Shown one piece after another: positions 34,447 to 43,476 of a stretch of 64,000 nucleotides of DNA. This stretch comes from CAWCDJ01 sp963796675 (lineage in GTDB: Bacteria > Acidobacteriota > Terriglobia > Bryobacterales > Bryobacteraceae): contig CAWCMS010000009.1 in assembly GCA_963796675.1 (NCBI GenBank), positions 124,001 through 188,000 of the forward strand. Reading direction: 5' to 3'. The notes beneath the pieces are model-generated. The model ran no database searches. It saw nothing but the letters and a program-made list of their open reading frames with translations, and was not told the DNA's origin. The position numbers and the translations under genes are program-made. Every line of letters begins with the position of its first letter. Positions within the stretch are counted from its first letter, which is position 1.

Positions 34447-36082
34447 CGATCACGACGCCGGCGCCGATTCCGTTGTACCAGAGCCACGAGATATTGGTGA
34501 ACCTGGCCGTGGCCAGCACGGCGGATTCTCCCGCCAGCATGCCCACGAACGTAGCAGTTCCGCCCACCCGGCGGAATCCCAGCGCGAGCACGAAACAGCC
34601 GAGCAGCGTCCCATAGAAGAGAGAGCCCACGAAATTCACCGCCACGATGAGCGATCCGAGCCGCCCGGCGAAACCCGCGAACAGCACCGCATAGATTCCC
34701 CAGAAGAGAGTCGACCAGCGGGATGCCATCAGATAATGATGATCGGTGGCGTTGCGGCGGATATAGCGTCTATAGATATCGACCACCGTCACAGTGGCAA
34801 GCGAATTGATCTCGCCCGAACTGGCGGACATGGTGGCCGCGAAGATCACCGCAATCACCAACCCAACAATCCCGGTTGGCAGATAGCGCGTGACAAACGA
34901 AAGGAAGATGTAGTTGGTGTCGCTGAAATCTTTCTCGCCGCCCGCCGCTGTCACCAACTTCGAGGCCTTCGTGCGCACCGCGTCCAGATCCTTTTGCGCC
35001 GCGCGATACTCGGCCACGCTGCGGGCTTCGCCGTCGCGGTCGCCGGCGCGATGCGCACGGGTCAGCGCAAAGGCGGCATCGCGGCGGTTCGCGAATGCCT
35101 GGTTGTACTGCCCTTCGATCGTGCGGTACTGTGCCGTGCCCTCGATGCGCGCCAGTTCCTGCCGCTGGAACAGCACCGGAGGCTGCACAAACAGGTAGAA
35201 CACGAAGACCATGGCGCCGATGAAGAGAATAAAAAACTGCATCGGGATTTTGGCCAGCGCGTTGAACAGCAGGCTCAGCCGGCTCTCCGATACCGATTTG
35301 CCCGTGAGGTAGCGCTGCACCTGCGACTGATCGCAGCCGAAGTAGGAAAGGAACAGAAACGTTCCGCCCAGCAGGCCGCTCCAGATATTGAAGCGATCGG
35401 CCCAGTCAAAGTTCGTCGTCACCGCGTTCAGACGGCCAGCCGCGCCCGCCAGAAACACCGCGTCCGGAACCGAAATCGAACCTGGCAGCAGCGCGAATAC
35501 GGTGATCAGCGAAATCACCAGCCCGAGGAAGATCACGCACATCTGCTGCACGTCCGACCAGGTCACGGCCTTGATGCCGCCTACCGCCGTATACATCACC
35601 ACCACCGCACCCATCAGGGACGTGGTCAGGCGCTCGGGCCACCCCAGAATCACCGATAGCACGATCGCCGGAGCATAGATCGTGATGCCGGCCGAGAGCC
35701 CGCGCTGGCACAGGAACACCACGCTGGCGAGCGCGCGCGTCTTGCCGTCGAAGCGCTTCTCCAGGTACTCGTACGCCGTATACACGTTGGCGTGATGGAA
35801 GATCGGCACCACCGTAGCGCAGATGATGATCATCGCGATCGGCAGCCCGAAGTAAAACTGGACGAAGCGCATTCCATCCACGTAGGCCTGCCCGGTGGTG
35901 GAGATGAACGTGACCGCGCTCGCCTGCGTCGCCATAATGGAAAGCCCCATGGCATACCAAGGCATGGACTTTCCGGCGAGCAGGTAGCGATCTACCGTGT
36001 TGCTCCCGCGGGCGCGGTAGAGGCCGTAGATCACGATGGAGAGCAGAGTGCTGATCAGGACGACCCAATCGAGCGATCTCAT
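34382..36082 (-). CDS. sodium:solute symporter (SSS family)
   Basis: 566 residues, about 13 membrane segments. SSS features: LAGKSMPWYAMGLSIMATQASAVTFISTTGQAYVDG in the first helices (taken here in part), AVGGIKAVTWSDVQQ, and TMSASSGEINSLATVTVVDIYRR near the C-terminal half. Between segments, at about 315-395, lies a long charged coiled-coil-like insertion (EYRAAQKDLDAVRTKASKL). Substrate cannot be told: sugars, sialic acid or proline are all handled in this family. Translationally coupled to the 44-residue membrane protein upstream. Confidence 0.88.
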   Translation of the reverse strand: MRSLDWVVLISTLLSIVIYGLYRARGSNTVDRYLLAGKSMPWYAMGLSIMATQASAVTFISTTGQAYVDGMRFVQFYFGLPIAMIIICATVVPIFHHANVYTAYEYLEKRFDGKTRALASVVFLCQRGLSAGITIYAPAIVLSVILGWPERLTTSLMGAVVVMYTAVGGIKAVTWSDVQQMCVIFLGLVISLITVFALLPGSISVPDAVFLAGAAGRLNAVTTNFDWADRFNIWSGLLGGTFLFLSYFGCDQSQVQRYLTGKSVSESRLSLLFNALAKIPMQFFILFIGAMVFVFYLFVQPPVLFQRQELARIEGTAQYRTIEGQYNQAFANRRDAAFALTRAHRAGDRDGEARSVAEYRAAQKDLDAVRTKASKLVTAAGGEKDFSDTNYIFLSFVTRYLPTGIVGLVIAVIFAATMSASSGEINSLATVTVVDIYRRYIRRNATDHHYLMASRWSTLFWGIYAVLFAGFAGRLGSLIVAVNFVGSLFYGTLLGCFVLALGFRRVGGTATFVGMLAGESAVLATARFTNISWLWYNGIGAGVVIATALAISGATRSATAGTRLAE

Positions 36083-36213
36083 CGATAGGCTCGGGTAAAC
36101 AGGTAAGCCGCCGCGATGATCACGAACAGGTAGACCAGGACTGCCGCATAGACCCTCCCCCAGGTGCCCAGAAACGGCGGTGGGTCATCGGCCACATCGC
36201 GAAACTCCGGCAT
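36079..36213 (-). CDS. 44-residue single-span membrane protein coupled to the symporter
   Basis: ATG 36213 to TGA 36079: MPEFRDVADDPPPFLG, then a TM of about 20 residues (AAVLVYLFVIIAAAYLF), ending TRAYR. Its TGA overlaps the ATG of the symporter (ATGA). The acidic soluble head followed by a membrane anchor, and the strict coupling, suggest a small accessory subunit. Too short for most gene callers; function unproven. Confidence 0.65.
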   Translation of the reverse strand: MPEFRDVADDPPPFLGTWGRVYAAVLVYLFVIIAAAYLFTRAYR

Positions 36214-36236
36214 GTCCGGAGTGTATCACGCTCGCT

Positions 36237-37031
36237 TCAGGCGAGCAGTTCGCCGGTCATCACGGTGACCGACTGCCCGCCGAGGATGATACGGTCGCCG
36301 GTGAGCCGCACCTTCACTACTCCTCCGCGCGCCGACGCCTGGTAGGCGGTGAACTCGGTCTTCCCTAACTTCGGCGCCCAGTACGGCCCGAGAGCCGTGT
36401 GCGCGGAACCGGTCACCGGGTCTTCGTCGATGCCCGAGCCCGGCGCAAAAAACCGCGACACGAAGTCGTATTCCGCGCTTGCCGAACGCGCCGTCACGAT
36501 GATGCCGCGGACCGGAATCCGCCGCAGCGTGGAATGATCGGGCGAGAGAGAGCGCAGCGTCTCTTCGGAATCCACCTCCACCAGGTAGTCCCAGGCGTTT
36601 CTGCCGACGTACGCGGCGTCGTCCACCCCGAGCGCTTTCAGCATCCCCTCGGGCGGTGCCGCTTCGGCACAGGCCTTCGCCGGAAAATCCAGCTCGATCC
36701 AGTCGTCGCGGCGATCGGCCAGCAGCAGGCCGCTGCGGGTATGGAACCGCGCCTGGCAGCCTGCCGGCAGATGTCCGTCCTCCCACAACACGTGCGCGCT
36801 CGCAATGGTGGCGTGTCCGCACAGGTCCACCTCCACCGCCGGGGTCAGCCAGCGCAGGCCGTAGCCGTCCGCGATCGGCGTGAGGAAGGCGGTTTCGGAA
36901 AGGTTCATCTCGCGCGCCACATTGCACAGCCACTCATCGGGCCGAGGCTCCGCCAGCACACAGACCGCCGCGGGATTGCCCGCGAACGGGATTTGCGTGA
37001 ACGCGTCCACATGAACGATACGAATGCCCAT
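36237..37031 (-). CDS. PhzF-family isomerase/epimerase
   Basis: 264 residues, the usual size. Both halves of the PhzF fold are visible: HVDAFTQIPFAGNPAAVCVL at the N-terminus with catalytic glutamate in MNLSETAFL (near 46), DLCGHATIASAHVLW, and EDPVTGSAHTALGPYW in the second half. PhzF proper acts in phenazine synthesis, but most bacterial homologues are isomerases of unknown substrate. No phenazine genes are nearby. Confidence 0.92.
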   Translation of the reverse strand: MGIRIVHVDAFTQIPFAGNPAAVCVLAEPRPDEWLCNVAREMNLSETAFLTPIADGYGLRWLTPAVEVDLCGHATIASAHVLWEDGHLPAGCQARFHTRSGLLLADRRDDWIELDFPAKACAEAAPPEGMLKALGVDDAAYVGRNAWDYLVEVDSEETLRSLSPDHSTLRRIPVRGIIVTARSASAEYDFVSRFFAPGSGIDEDPVTGSAHTALGPYWAPKLGKTEFTAYQASARGGVVKVRLTGDRIILGGQSVTVMTGELLA

Positions 37032-37128
37032 AATCCGTCAGGTTAGCGCAGTTGCGGGCGAAATCGTCCGGGCACCCCGTCAGGCCCTTGCAACCTTCCG
37101 CCAAATGGTGGAGTCTAAGCTATAGCCG

Positions 37129-37539
37129 ATGCTGTTCCGGTTCACCAGGTTCTGGGTCGCGCTCGGACTTGTCGTCGCCATTTGGGCGATCAGCTCGACG
37201 CGAGATACTGGCTCGCACGTGTGGATACGGCCAGTGGGGACCCCGCCCGGGCCGGTGCGGATTCTCGAGTTCTATGCCAGCCGGCGCGCCCTGTCTCCGG
37301 GAGAGAAAGCCCAGCTCTGTTATGGCGTGGAAAACGCCCGCTCGGTGAGGATTTCTCCCTCGATGCAGGAAGTCTACCCGGCCCTCAGCCACTGCGTCGA
37401 GATCGTGCCGGAGCACACCACGCATTACACCATCCTGGCGGTGGGGTTCGATGGCGCGGTCGCCACGAAATCCTTTACCCTGCCCGTGATGACCCTGCCG
37501 TCAATCCGGCCGGCCGAGATTCATTACGCGGAAATGTAA
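37129..37539 (+). CDS. hypothetical membrane-anchored protein with Ig-like C-terminal part
   Basis: 136 residues. An N-terminal hydrophobic helix (about 8-22, WVALGLVVAIWAIS) acts as signal or anchor. The rest is beta-rich (ILEFYASRRALSPGEKAQLCYGVENARSV..., ending in a TTHYTILAVGFDG strand), a pattern I associate with small Ig-like modules. Two cysteines could form a disulfide. Function unknown. Confidence 0.6.
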   Translation: MLFRFTRFWVALGLVVAIWAISSTRDTGSHVWIRPVGTPPGPVRILEFYASRRALSPGEKAQLCYGVENARSVRISPSMQEVYPALSHCVEIVPEHTTHYTILAVGFDGAVATKSFTLPVMTLPSIRPAEIHYAEM

Positions 37540-37548
37540 GCCCTCGGG

Positions 37549-38295
37549 CTATTTTCTCAGCCCGCTGGCTACCGGGGCTTCCTGGAGACGTTCGAAGACT
37601 CCGCGCGCAGCGCGCTGCGCGGCCACTTTCTTGGTTCGACCTTCGGCCTGCCCGGACCAATCTTTGCCGACCCGCACTTCCACCGTGAAGGTCTTCAAAT
37701 GCTCCGGCCCGCGTTCGCGCACGACTGCATAGCGAGGCTGCGGCAGACCGCGGGATTGCGCCAGTTCCTGCAGGGCACTTTTGAAATTGGTGATGGCCGG
37801 CTGGATATCGGTGCCCGCGTCTTCGTCCCATGCCAGAGGCGCGTCCAACACATGGGTATTTACAAACTCCCGCACGGGCTCCACTCCGCCATCCAGATAG
37901 AGAGCCGCGATCACGGCCTCCAGGGCATCTACGAGGAGCGTTTTCTTGGCGCGGCCGCCGCTCATCTCTTCGCCGCGGCCCAACTCGAGATAAGCGCCCA
38001 GATCCAACCGGCGTGCGACTCCGTGCAGGTGCGCGGCACTGACCAGATGGGCTTTATGACGGGAAAGCTGCCCCTCGCGGAACTCCGGAAAGCGCCGTAC
38101 CAGGGCCTCGGCGATCAGGAAGCCGAGCACCGAGTCGCCCAGGAATTCCAGTTGTTCGTTATCGGAGAGGGTGGTTGTTTGTCCCGGGCAGGTTTCGTTG
38201 GCCAGAGAACTATGGGTCAGCGCGCGGCGCAGCAACTCGGGATCGGAGAAATGATGCCCGATCCTCTCCTCCAAAGTTGCCAGCGCCGCATGCAT
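37549..38295 (-). CDS. rnc: ribonuclease III
   Basis: 248 residues. RNase III domain with ALTHSSLANE, the signature NEQLEFLGDSVLGFL and the second catalytic region VDALEAVIAALYLDGG, followed by a double-stranded RNA-binding domain (NFKSALQELAQSRGLPQPRY to AAQRAARGVFERL). It processes rRNA and other double-stranded RNA. Ends close to the Ig-like gene stop, convergent. Confidence 0.95.
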   Translation of the reverse strand: MHAALATLEERIGHHFSDPELLRRALTHSSLANETCPGQTTTLSDNEQLEFLGDSVLGFLIAEALVRRFPEFREGQLSRHKAHLVSAAHLHGVARRLDLGAYLELGRGEEMSGGRAKKTLLVDALEAVIAALYLDGGVEPVREFVNTHVLDAPLAWDEDAGTDIQPAITNFKSALQELAQSRGLPQPRYAVVRERGPEHLKTFTVEVRVGKDWSGQAEGRTKKVAAQRAARGVFERLQEAPVASGLRK

Positions 38296-38305
38296 GAATG
38301 GACGC

Positions 38306-39085
38306 TTACTTCTTTCCTGCCTGAGCCGCCTTCTTGATGTTTTCGGTGACCGACTTGATGGTCGGGTTCAACTGCGGCGTGGCCAGAATCTTGTCGCAGA
38401 CCGCGACAGCTTCGTCGTTCTTACCCTGCGACTGCAGCGCCGAGGCCAGGCGCACGCTGTAAGCGGGCTCCTGCGGATCGGTATCCATCGCCGTCTTGAA
38501 CTCCGTCGCGGCGGTGTCGAACTTCTTGCGGTCGAGCGCCACCATTCCCAGTCCGTTATGAGCTTCGGCGATCAGCATTTTCTTGCCGTCTTCCCACTGC
38601 GCGTCGGTGAGCTGCGGATTCGGCTTCTGGGCGGTGTTGAGATTGTCGATCGTGCCGTTGAGGAGCTTCTCGGCCCGGACCAGCTTCTCTTCCTTGTCCA
38701 GATCGTTTTCGCGCGTCCGCTGCGCCAGGATCTCTCCGATCAGCAAGGTGGTCTGAAAATTCTTGGGATTCACTTCCAGCACGCGCTCGCCGTAGATGAT
38801 CGCTTTGTCCGGATCGCCCTTCTGCCGGTAGGCCTGGGCCTCCAGGGTCAACGCGATTTCTTTATAGTAGGTATCCGCGTACTTCGTCAGCAGTTCATCG
38901 GCTGCCTTGATTGCTGCGTCGGGATTGCCCTGCGACTGCATCAATGCGATGACCGCCTGCGATTCTCCGGCCGACTTCGTGTTCGGTACCAGCGGAGCCT
39001 GGCCGCCCTGCGGCGCCTGTTGCGCCATCAGGCAGGCGATACCGGAGGCCGCTGCCAGGACACCGGTGAGAATTCTTCTTTTCAT
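38306..39085 (-). CDS. secreted TPR protein
   Basis: 259 residues with a signal peptide (MKRRILTGVLAAASGIACLMAQ; the Cys may be a lipobox). TPR-like repeats: YKEIALTLEAQAYRQKGDPD, AIIYGERVLEVNPKNFQTTL, AEAHNGLGMVALDRKKFDTA, PAYSVRLASALQSQGKNDEA. Acts as a protein-interaction scaffold; partner unknown. Ten bases upstream of rnc, same strand. Confidence 0.8.
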   Translation of the reverse strand: MKRRILTGVLAAASGIACLMAQQAPQGGQAPLVPNTKSAGESQAVIALMQSQGNPDAAIKAADELLTKYADTYYKEIALTLEAQAYRQKGDPDKAIIYGERVLEVNPKNFQTTLLIGEILAQRTRENDLDKEEKLVRAEKLLNGTIDNLNTAQKPNPQLTDAQWEDGKKMLIAEAHNGLGMVALDRKKFDTAATEFKTAMDTDPQEPAYSVRLASALQSQGKNDEAVAVCDKILATPQLNPTIKSVTENIKKAAQAGKK

Positions 39086-39106
39086 TCCTAACTCCTTGAA
39101 TTTTTG

Positions 39107-40576
39107 CTACTGCTTCGCACTGTGATCTAAGCCCTGCTGCGCCGCCTGACGAGCCTCCTCAGAGGCCCCTCCCAGCGACAGGGCGCTTTGAAAATACTTG
39201 CTTGCCTGATCCTGGTCGCCGGACGCCAGGGAAAGCCGGCCCAGGAAGACCAGGGTCCAGCCCTTGACGAACGGCTCGGGATTCAGATCAAGAGTCTTGT
39301 GAAACAAACGCTCTCCGGCGTCTGGGTCGTTCTGCCGCACCGCGATTCGTGCCAGACCGTAGTAGGCGGCAGCATGGACACCGTTGTCGTCGGTCTGCTC
39401 GAGCGCGGCCAGATACTGCGCTTTGGCCTTGTCGTAGTCCTGCGTTTTGTACAATGCGTCGGCGGCTTCGAGCGTCTTGGCCGCTCCCGTGGCGGGAGCG
39501 GGAGCCGGCGCGGGCGCTTGCGTCCGGACGACGCGCGCTTCCGCCGCCTGGTTGTCGAAAACCACCGCCGAAAGCCGTGCATCTTCCTTCACCAGGTCGA
39601 TCGCACTCACCATCTCGCGGTAGTACAGGACCATGGCCTGATCCTGCGCCTCGAACGCGCGAAGCGCCTCAAAAAAGTAAGGTGTCAGGACATAGCCCTG
39701 TTTCAAATCGGCATCGACCAGGTCAGGCTTGTGATCGAGCCGCGCTTCCACGGCCTTGATCAGGCATTCCGTGGTCAGCGACTGAAAGTCGTCCTTGAAC
39801 GAATCCGGCAGGGCCTGGGCCCGCTGTGCGTGATCCGCCAGCCCCTTCTTGCGGTCGAGAACCTCGTGGTATCGCAGGGCCAGCGGGTCGAGCAGGTAAT
39901 GCAGGTAGGCGTGACGGACGTCGAACGTCCGCAGTTCGGCGGACGGCGTCACCACAATGGTGTACTCGTCGCCGTAGCTGCGGGTTTGCACCTGGTTCGG
40001 CGCCCCCAGCAGTTCGAGAAAAACCTGGAAGTGGCGGCCGGTGAAACCCGAGGTCTGCTGCCGCAAATAGACGTTCACCTGGAACACTGCGTCCGAGACC
40101 GGGGCATGGTAGCGCTCGATGTACTGATCGATGGCCCTCTGCGAGCCCTGCCAGAGTTGCCCGATGTCGGCCTGCTTGTAGAACTGCACCAGCAGGGGAG
40201 TCAGTCCGCTCAGGGAGGTCACGTCGGGCGGAATGTCCATCTCGCGAAACTTGAATCCGAAGTTAGGCGGAGCATTCGAAGAGAGCGCAAACGAGATGTA
40301 CTGGCCGAGTTCCGCGGTGTCGGTGCGTTTGCGGTGGGCAGCGAAGAACTCCTTCAGGGCCGGCAGCACCGGAATATTCCGCTTCGCCAGCTCTTCGCGG
40401 ATCGCCTTACGCAATGGATGGCTGTTCGGGGAGTCGACCTCCGCGTCATAGCCGGCGGCGTTCATGGCTGCCATCACCGTGAACAACGTGGGACTGGCAT
40501 CCAACTGCCCCAATTGCGCGGGCGCCGCATGCGCCGCCAAAGCAATCGCAAGAATGGGAAAAACAAGCCGAAACAA
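39107..40576 (-). CDS. secreted TPR-containing protein
   Basis: 489 residues, apparently from TTG 40576 (with a weak GGCGGGA upstream), beginning with a signal peptide (FRLVFPILAIALAAHAAPAQ). The first 330 residues have no motif I know. An Ala/Pro-rich linker leads to C-terminal TPRs (ALYKTQDYDKAKAQYLAALE, AAYYGLARIAVRQNDPDAGE, LASGDQDQASKYFQSALSLG). It is followed by the other TPR gene and rnc, possibly one transcript. Confidence 0.75.
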   Translation of the reverse strand: MFRLVFPILAIALAAHAAPAQLGQLDASPTLFTVMAAMNAAGYDAEVDSPNSHPLRKAIREELAKRNIPVLPALKEFFAAHRKRTDTAELGQYISFALSSNAPPNFGFKFREMDIPPDVTSLSGLTPLLVQFYKQADIGQLWQGSQRAIDQYIERYHAPVSDAVFQVNVYLRQQTSGFTGRHFQVFLELLGAPNQVQTRSYGDEYTIVVTPSAELRTFDVRHAYLHYLLDPLALRYHEVLDRKKGLADHAQRAQALPDSFKDDFQSLTTECLIKAVEARLDHKPDLVDADLKQGYVLTPYFFEALRAFEAQDQAMVLYYREMVSAIDLVKEDARLSAVVFDNQAAEARVVRTQAPAPAPAPATGAAKTLEAADALYKTQDYDKAKAQYLAALEQTDDNGVHAAAYYGLARIAVRQNDPDAGERLFHKTLDLNPEPFVKGWTLVFLGRLSLASGDQDQASKYFQSALSLGGASEEARQAAQQGLDHSAKQ

Positions 40577-40592
40577 TCAGATCCCGCCTAGA

Positions 40593-40604
40593 AAACTTAA
40601 GTTT
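40593..40604. repeat. 12-bp perfect palindrome upstream of the TPR gene
   Basis: AAACTTAAGTTT is a perfect inverted repeat, 17 bases ahead of the TTG start of the minus-strand TPR gene and AT-only apart from two bases in a GC-rich region. Its position suits an operator or a -10 region; no factor can be named. Confidence 0.35.
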
Positions 40605-40669
40605 AGCGTAGTCCGCACGAATCTGCGGCGTAGGGTCTGGAAATTACGCTTTGCGCCACACCGGACCGG

Positions 40670-41983
40670 TTACTCGTGCTCCCGCTTGCTTTCCTTGAGC
40701 CGGCGGATTTCCTCCAGACGTTCGGAGATTCGTTTCTCCACGCCCCGTTCGGTCGGGAAATAGTAACGGTGGCCGGCCAGGGAAGGCGGCAGGCACTCCA
40801 TCCCCGGCACGGCATCCGCGAGATTGTGAGCGTGCTCATAGCCTTTACCGTAACCCATTGATTTCATGAGCCTGGTTGACGCATTCCGTAGGTTCATCGG
40901 GACCGGTTCGGCAGTCGTCTTGTCCACGTCTTCGCGCACCGCGCCGAGGGCCTTGTAGGCGGCGTCGGATTTCGGAGCCACGCACAGATAGATGGCTGCC
41001 TGCGCGAGCGCCAGGTCCCCTTCGGGAATCCCGAGGAAATGCACCGCCTGCATGGCTGCCACGGCCTGTTCGAGCGCCCGCGGATCGGCCAGGCTGATAT
41101 CTTCGATGGACATGCGGATCAGGCGGCGGGCGATGTACAGGCGGTCCTCACCGGCTTCCAGCATGCGGGTGAGCCAGTACAGCGCAGCGTCCACGTCGCT
41201 CGACCGCACCGATTTGTGCAGCGCCGAGATGATGTTGAAGTGCTCTTCGCCGCCCTTGTCGTAGAGCAACACCTTGCGCTGCATGGCGTCCTGCACGGCG
41301 GCCTCGCTCAGTTGACCGGTGGATGCCGCCGCGGCCGATTCCAGCGTATTGTAGGCCTGCCGCGCATCGCCGTTGGCGTAGATCGCGATCTGCTCCAGCA
41401 GTTCCGCCGCCGCCTGTAATCCGACTGCAGGCAGAGCCCGCTCGAGCAGAGTCACGATCTCGGGCACCGTCAGCAACCGCAAGGCGTATACGCGCGAGCG
41501 CGAAAGCAGCGCCGAAATCACCTCGAAGGACGGATTTTCCGTGGTCGCGCCGATTAGAATGATATCCCCGCGCTCCACGTAGGGCAGAAAAGCGTCCTGC
41601 TGTGCCTTATTGAAGCGGTGGATCTCGTCGATAAACAGGATGGTGCGCTTCCCCATGCGGCGCATGCGTTCGGCATCCGCCATCACCGCCTTGATCTCTT
41701 TGATTCCGCTCAACACCGCGCTGAAGGGAATGAACTCGCAGCGGGTCACGCGCGCGACCAGCGTCGCGAGCGTGGTCTTGCCGACGCCAGGAGGTCCCCA
41801 AAGAATGATCGAGGACAGCTCGTCGCGCTCGATCTGCCGGCGGAGGGGCTTGCCCGGCCCCAGGATGTGCTCCTGCCCGATGTAGTCTTCCAGGCGTTCG
41901 GGCCGCATCCGTTCGGCCAGGGGGCGTTTGGCGTCGGAGCGCAGCGGCTCCGCAAACGGCGGAGTGTCGTCGAACAGGCTCAC
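40670..41983 (-). CDS. rarA: RarA (MgsA) replication-associated recombination ATPase
   Basis: 437 residues. N-terminal LAERMRPERLEDYIGQEHILGPGKPLRRQ is characteristic of RarA; Walker A GPPGVGKTTLA, Walker B FIDEIHRFNKAQQD, sensor IGATTENPSFEV and arginine-finger region SRSRVYALR. The C-terminal tetramerisation domain includes GYGKGYEHAHN. RarA/WRNIP1 proteins remodel stalled forks and interact with SSB. Its start overlaps the end of the methyltransferase gene. Confidence 0.94.
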   Translation of the reverse strand: MSLFDDTPPFAEPLRSDAKRPLAERMRPERLEDYIGQEHILGPGKPLRRQIERDELSSIILWGPPGVGKTTLATLVARVTRCEFIPFSAVLSGIKEIKAVMADAERMRRMGKRTILFIDEIHRFNKAQQDAFLPYVERGDIILIGATTENPSFEVISALLSRSRVYALRLLTVPEIVTLLERALPAVGLQAAAELLEQIAIYANGDARQAYNTLESAAAASTGQLSEAAVQDAMQRKVLLYDKGGEEHFNIISALHKSVRSSDVDAALYWLTRMLEAGEDRLYIARRLIRMSIEDISLADPRALEQAVAAMQAVHFLGIPEGDLALAQAAIYLCVAPKSDAAYKALGAVREDVDKTTAEPVPMNLRNASTRLMKSMGYGKGYEHAHNLADAVPGMECLPPSLAGHRYYFPTERGVEKRISERLEEIRRLKESKREHE

Positions 41984-42786
41984 GGCTGAAGCGTCCTCTG
42001 GCGCCTGGCTTCATACAGCAGGATACCGGCTGCCACAGCCGCATTGAGCGATTCCACCGTCACCGTGGGGATCGAAAGGTCGATGGCGGCCGACCGGAGC
42101 TCCTCGCTGACGCCGTGCGCCTCATTGCCGATTACCAGGCCGCAGGACCCGCGCAGATCCACTTCCTCGAGCGTTCGGACCACCACTCCCGGCCGCGCCG
42201 GCACACCCGCGTACAACTCCACGCGGTTCTGCTGCAGGGCGGCGCGCGCCAACGCGGGGTCCAGGCCGTGCAGAAACGGCAATCGGAACAGCGACCCGGC
42301 GGAAGCCCGCAGGGTCTTGGAGTTGTACGGGCTCACGGAACCCTTCAGGAACAGCGCACCGGTCGCGCCGAACGCCTCCGCCGTACGAACGATGGTTCCG
42401 GCGTTGCCAGGGTCCTGCAGGCCGTCGAGCACCACCACCAGCGCTTTGCCACGGAACAACTGCCCCAGGTTCCACGCGGGCGGCCTCACCAACGCCATCA
42501 CCCCCTGGCTGGCCTCGGTTCCGGAGAGATTCTGAAAGAGGGAGTCGGAGAGCACCACCACCTTGACGCCCGGCAGGCTCCGCACATGGCGCTCGGCCGC
42601 GGTCCGCACAGATTCGGCAGCCAGCACGGTTTTCACTTCGCATTCGCTGCGCAGCGCCTCTTCGAGCAGGTGGTAAGTCTCGGCCACGCACAGTCCTTCC
42701 GCGGTCAGCGCACCCCGTGCGATCGCGCGGCGCACATCCTTCAGCAGCGGATTCGCGGCGCTGGTAATCGTCTCCGTATGCGGCAT
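41980..42786 (-). CDS. SpoU/TrmH-family RNA 2'-O-methyltransferase
   Basis: 268 residues. An N-terminal substrate-binding domain (LKDVRRAIARGALTAEGLCVAE) is followed by the SPOUT knot: motif 1 LDGLQDPGNAGTIVRTAEAFG, motif 2 GLVIGNEAHGVSEEL and motif 3 IPTVTVESLNAAVAAGILLYE. Methylates 2'-hydroxyls of rRNA or tRNA using SAM; the target (RlmB- or TsnR-like) cannot be fixed. ATGA-type overlap with rarA. Confidence 0.92.
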   Translation of the reverse strand: MPHTETITSAANPLLKDVRRAIARGALTAEGLCVAETYHLLEEALRSECEVKTVLAAESVRTAAERHVRSLPGVKVVVLSDSLFQNLSGTEASQGVMALVRPPAWNLGQLFRGKALVVVLDGLQDPGNAGTIVRTAEAFGATGALFLKGSVSPYNSKTLRASAGSLFRLPFLHGLDPALARAALQQNRVELYAGVPARPGVVVRTLEEVDLRGSCGLVIGNEAHGVSEELRSAAIDLSIPTVTVESLNAAVAAGILLYEARRQRTLQP

Positions 42787-42827
42787 CTGATTACAATGAA
42801 AGTGACTGAACGATCAGAATACCGCAC

Positions 42828-43415
42828 ATGAAACGGATCGTATGGAACGCGGCAGCGATCGGGGCGACGGTGCTGATTGTGTGGATCGCGTCGCTCTCGA
42901 TGCGGATCGAGCGGCAGTCCACGGTGGATGAGGCGAAACCAGCCGACGTCATCCTGGTACTGGGCGCGGCCGAATACCGCGGCAGGCCCTCGCCGGTCCT
43001 GAAGGCACGTCTCGATCACGCGCTGGAACTCTATAAGAGCGGCATGGCCCCGAGTATCCTCACCACGGGAGGCGCCGGCGGAGACCCGCTGTTCACCGAA
43101 GGCGGGGTCGGCCGCACCTACCTCATCGCGCATGGTGTGCCGTCGGAGGCGATCATCGTCGAAACGGAAGCCGAGAGCACCGTGGAATCCACCTCGATGG
43201 CAGCGGAGATCATGCGGCGGATGGGGCTGCATTCGGTGATCGTGGTAAGCGACGGGTACCACATCTATCGCGTCAAGAAGATGCTGGAATCGTCGGAGAT
43301 CCTGGTTTACGGCTCGCCTCGCAAGGAACAGCACCCCGGTGCGCTGCGCGAACGCTGGAACTATGTCAGACAGGCCATCGGCTACATTCTCTGGCGCACC
43401 GGTCTGGCCGTCTGA
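42828..43415 (+). CDS. YdcF/DUF218-family membrane-anchored protein
   Basis: 195 residues. One N-terminal TM (about 7-24) followed by the DUF218 domain: ADVILVLGAAEYRG, RLDHALELYKSG, ILTTGGAGGD and VESTSMAAEIMRRMGLHSVIVVSDGYHIYR. Family members include SanA and YdcF, linked with envelope barrier function and nucleotide-sugar or SAM binding; the reaction is unknown. Divergent from the methyltransferase gene. Confidence 0.88.
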   Translation: MKRIVWNAAAIGATVLIVWIASLSMRIERQSTVDEAKPADVILVLGAAEYRGRPSPVLKARLDHALELYKSGMAPSILTTGGAGGDPLFTEGGVGRTYLIAHGVPSEAIIVETEAESTVESTSMAAEIMRRMGLHSVIVVSDGYHIYRVKKMLESSEILVYGSPRKEQHPGALRERWNYVRQAIGYILWRTGLAV

Positions 43416-43476
43416 ATAGTAGATAACGGTTATTGCGGGCTCCTGCCGGACCCGATACGATCCTCCGAGTACGTCT

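Noticed and set aside
39188..40591. A 467-codon plus-strand frame opposite the TPR gene.
   Set aside because: No motif, no start signal, and the minus strand has a signal peptide plus TPR repeats.
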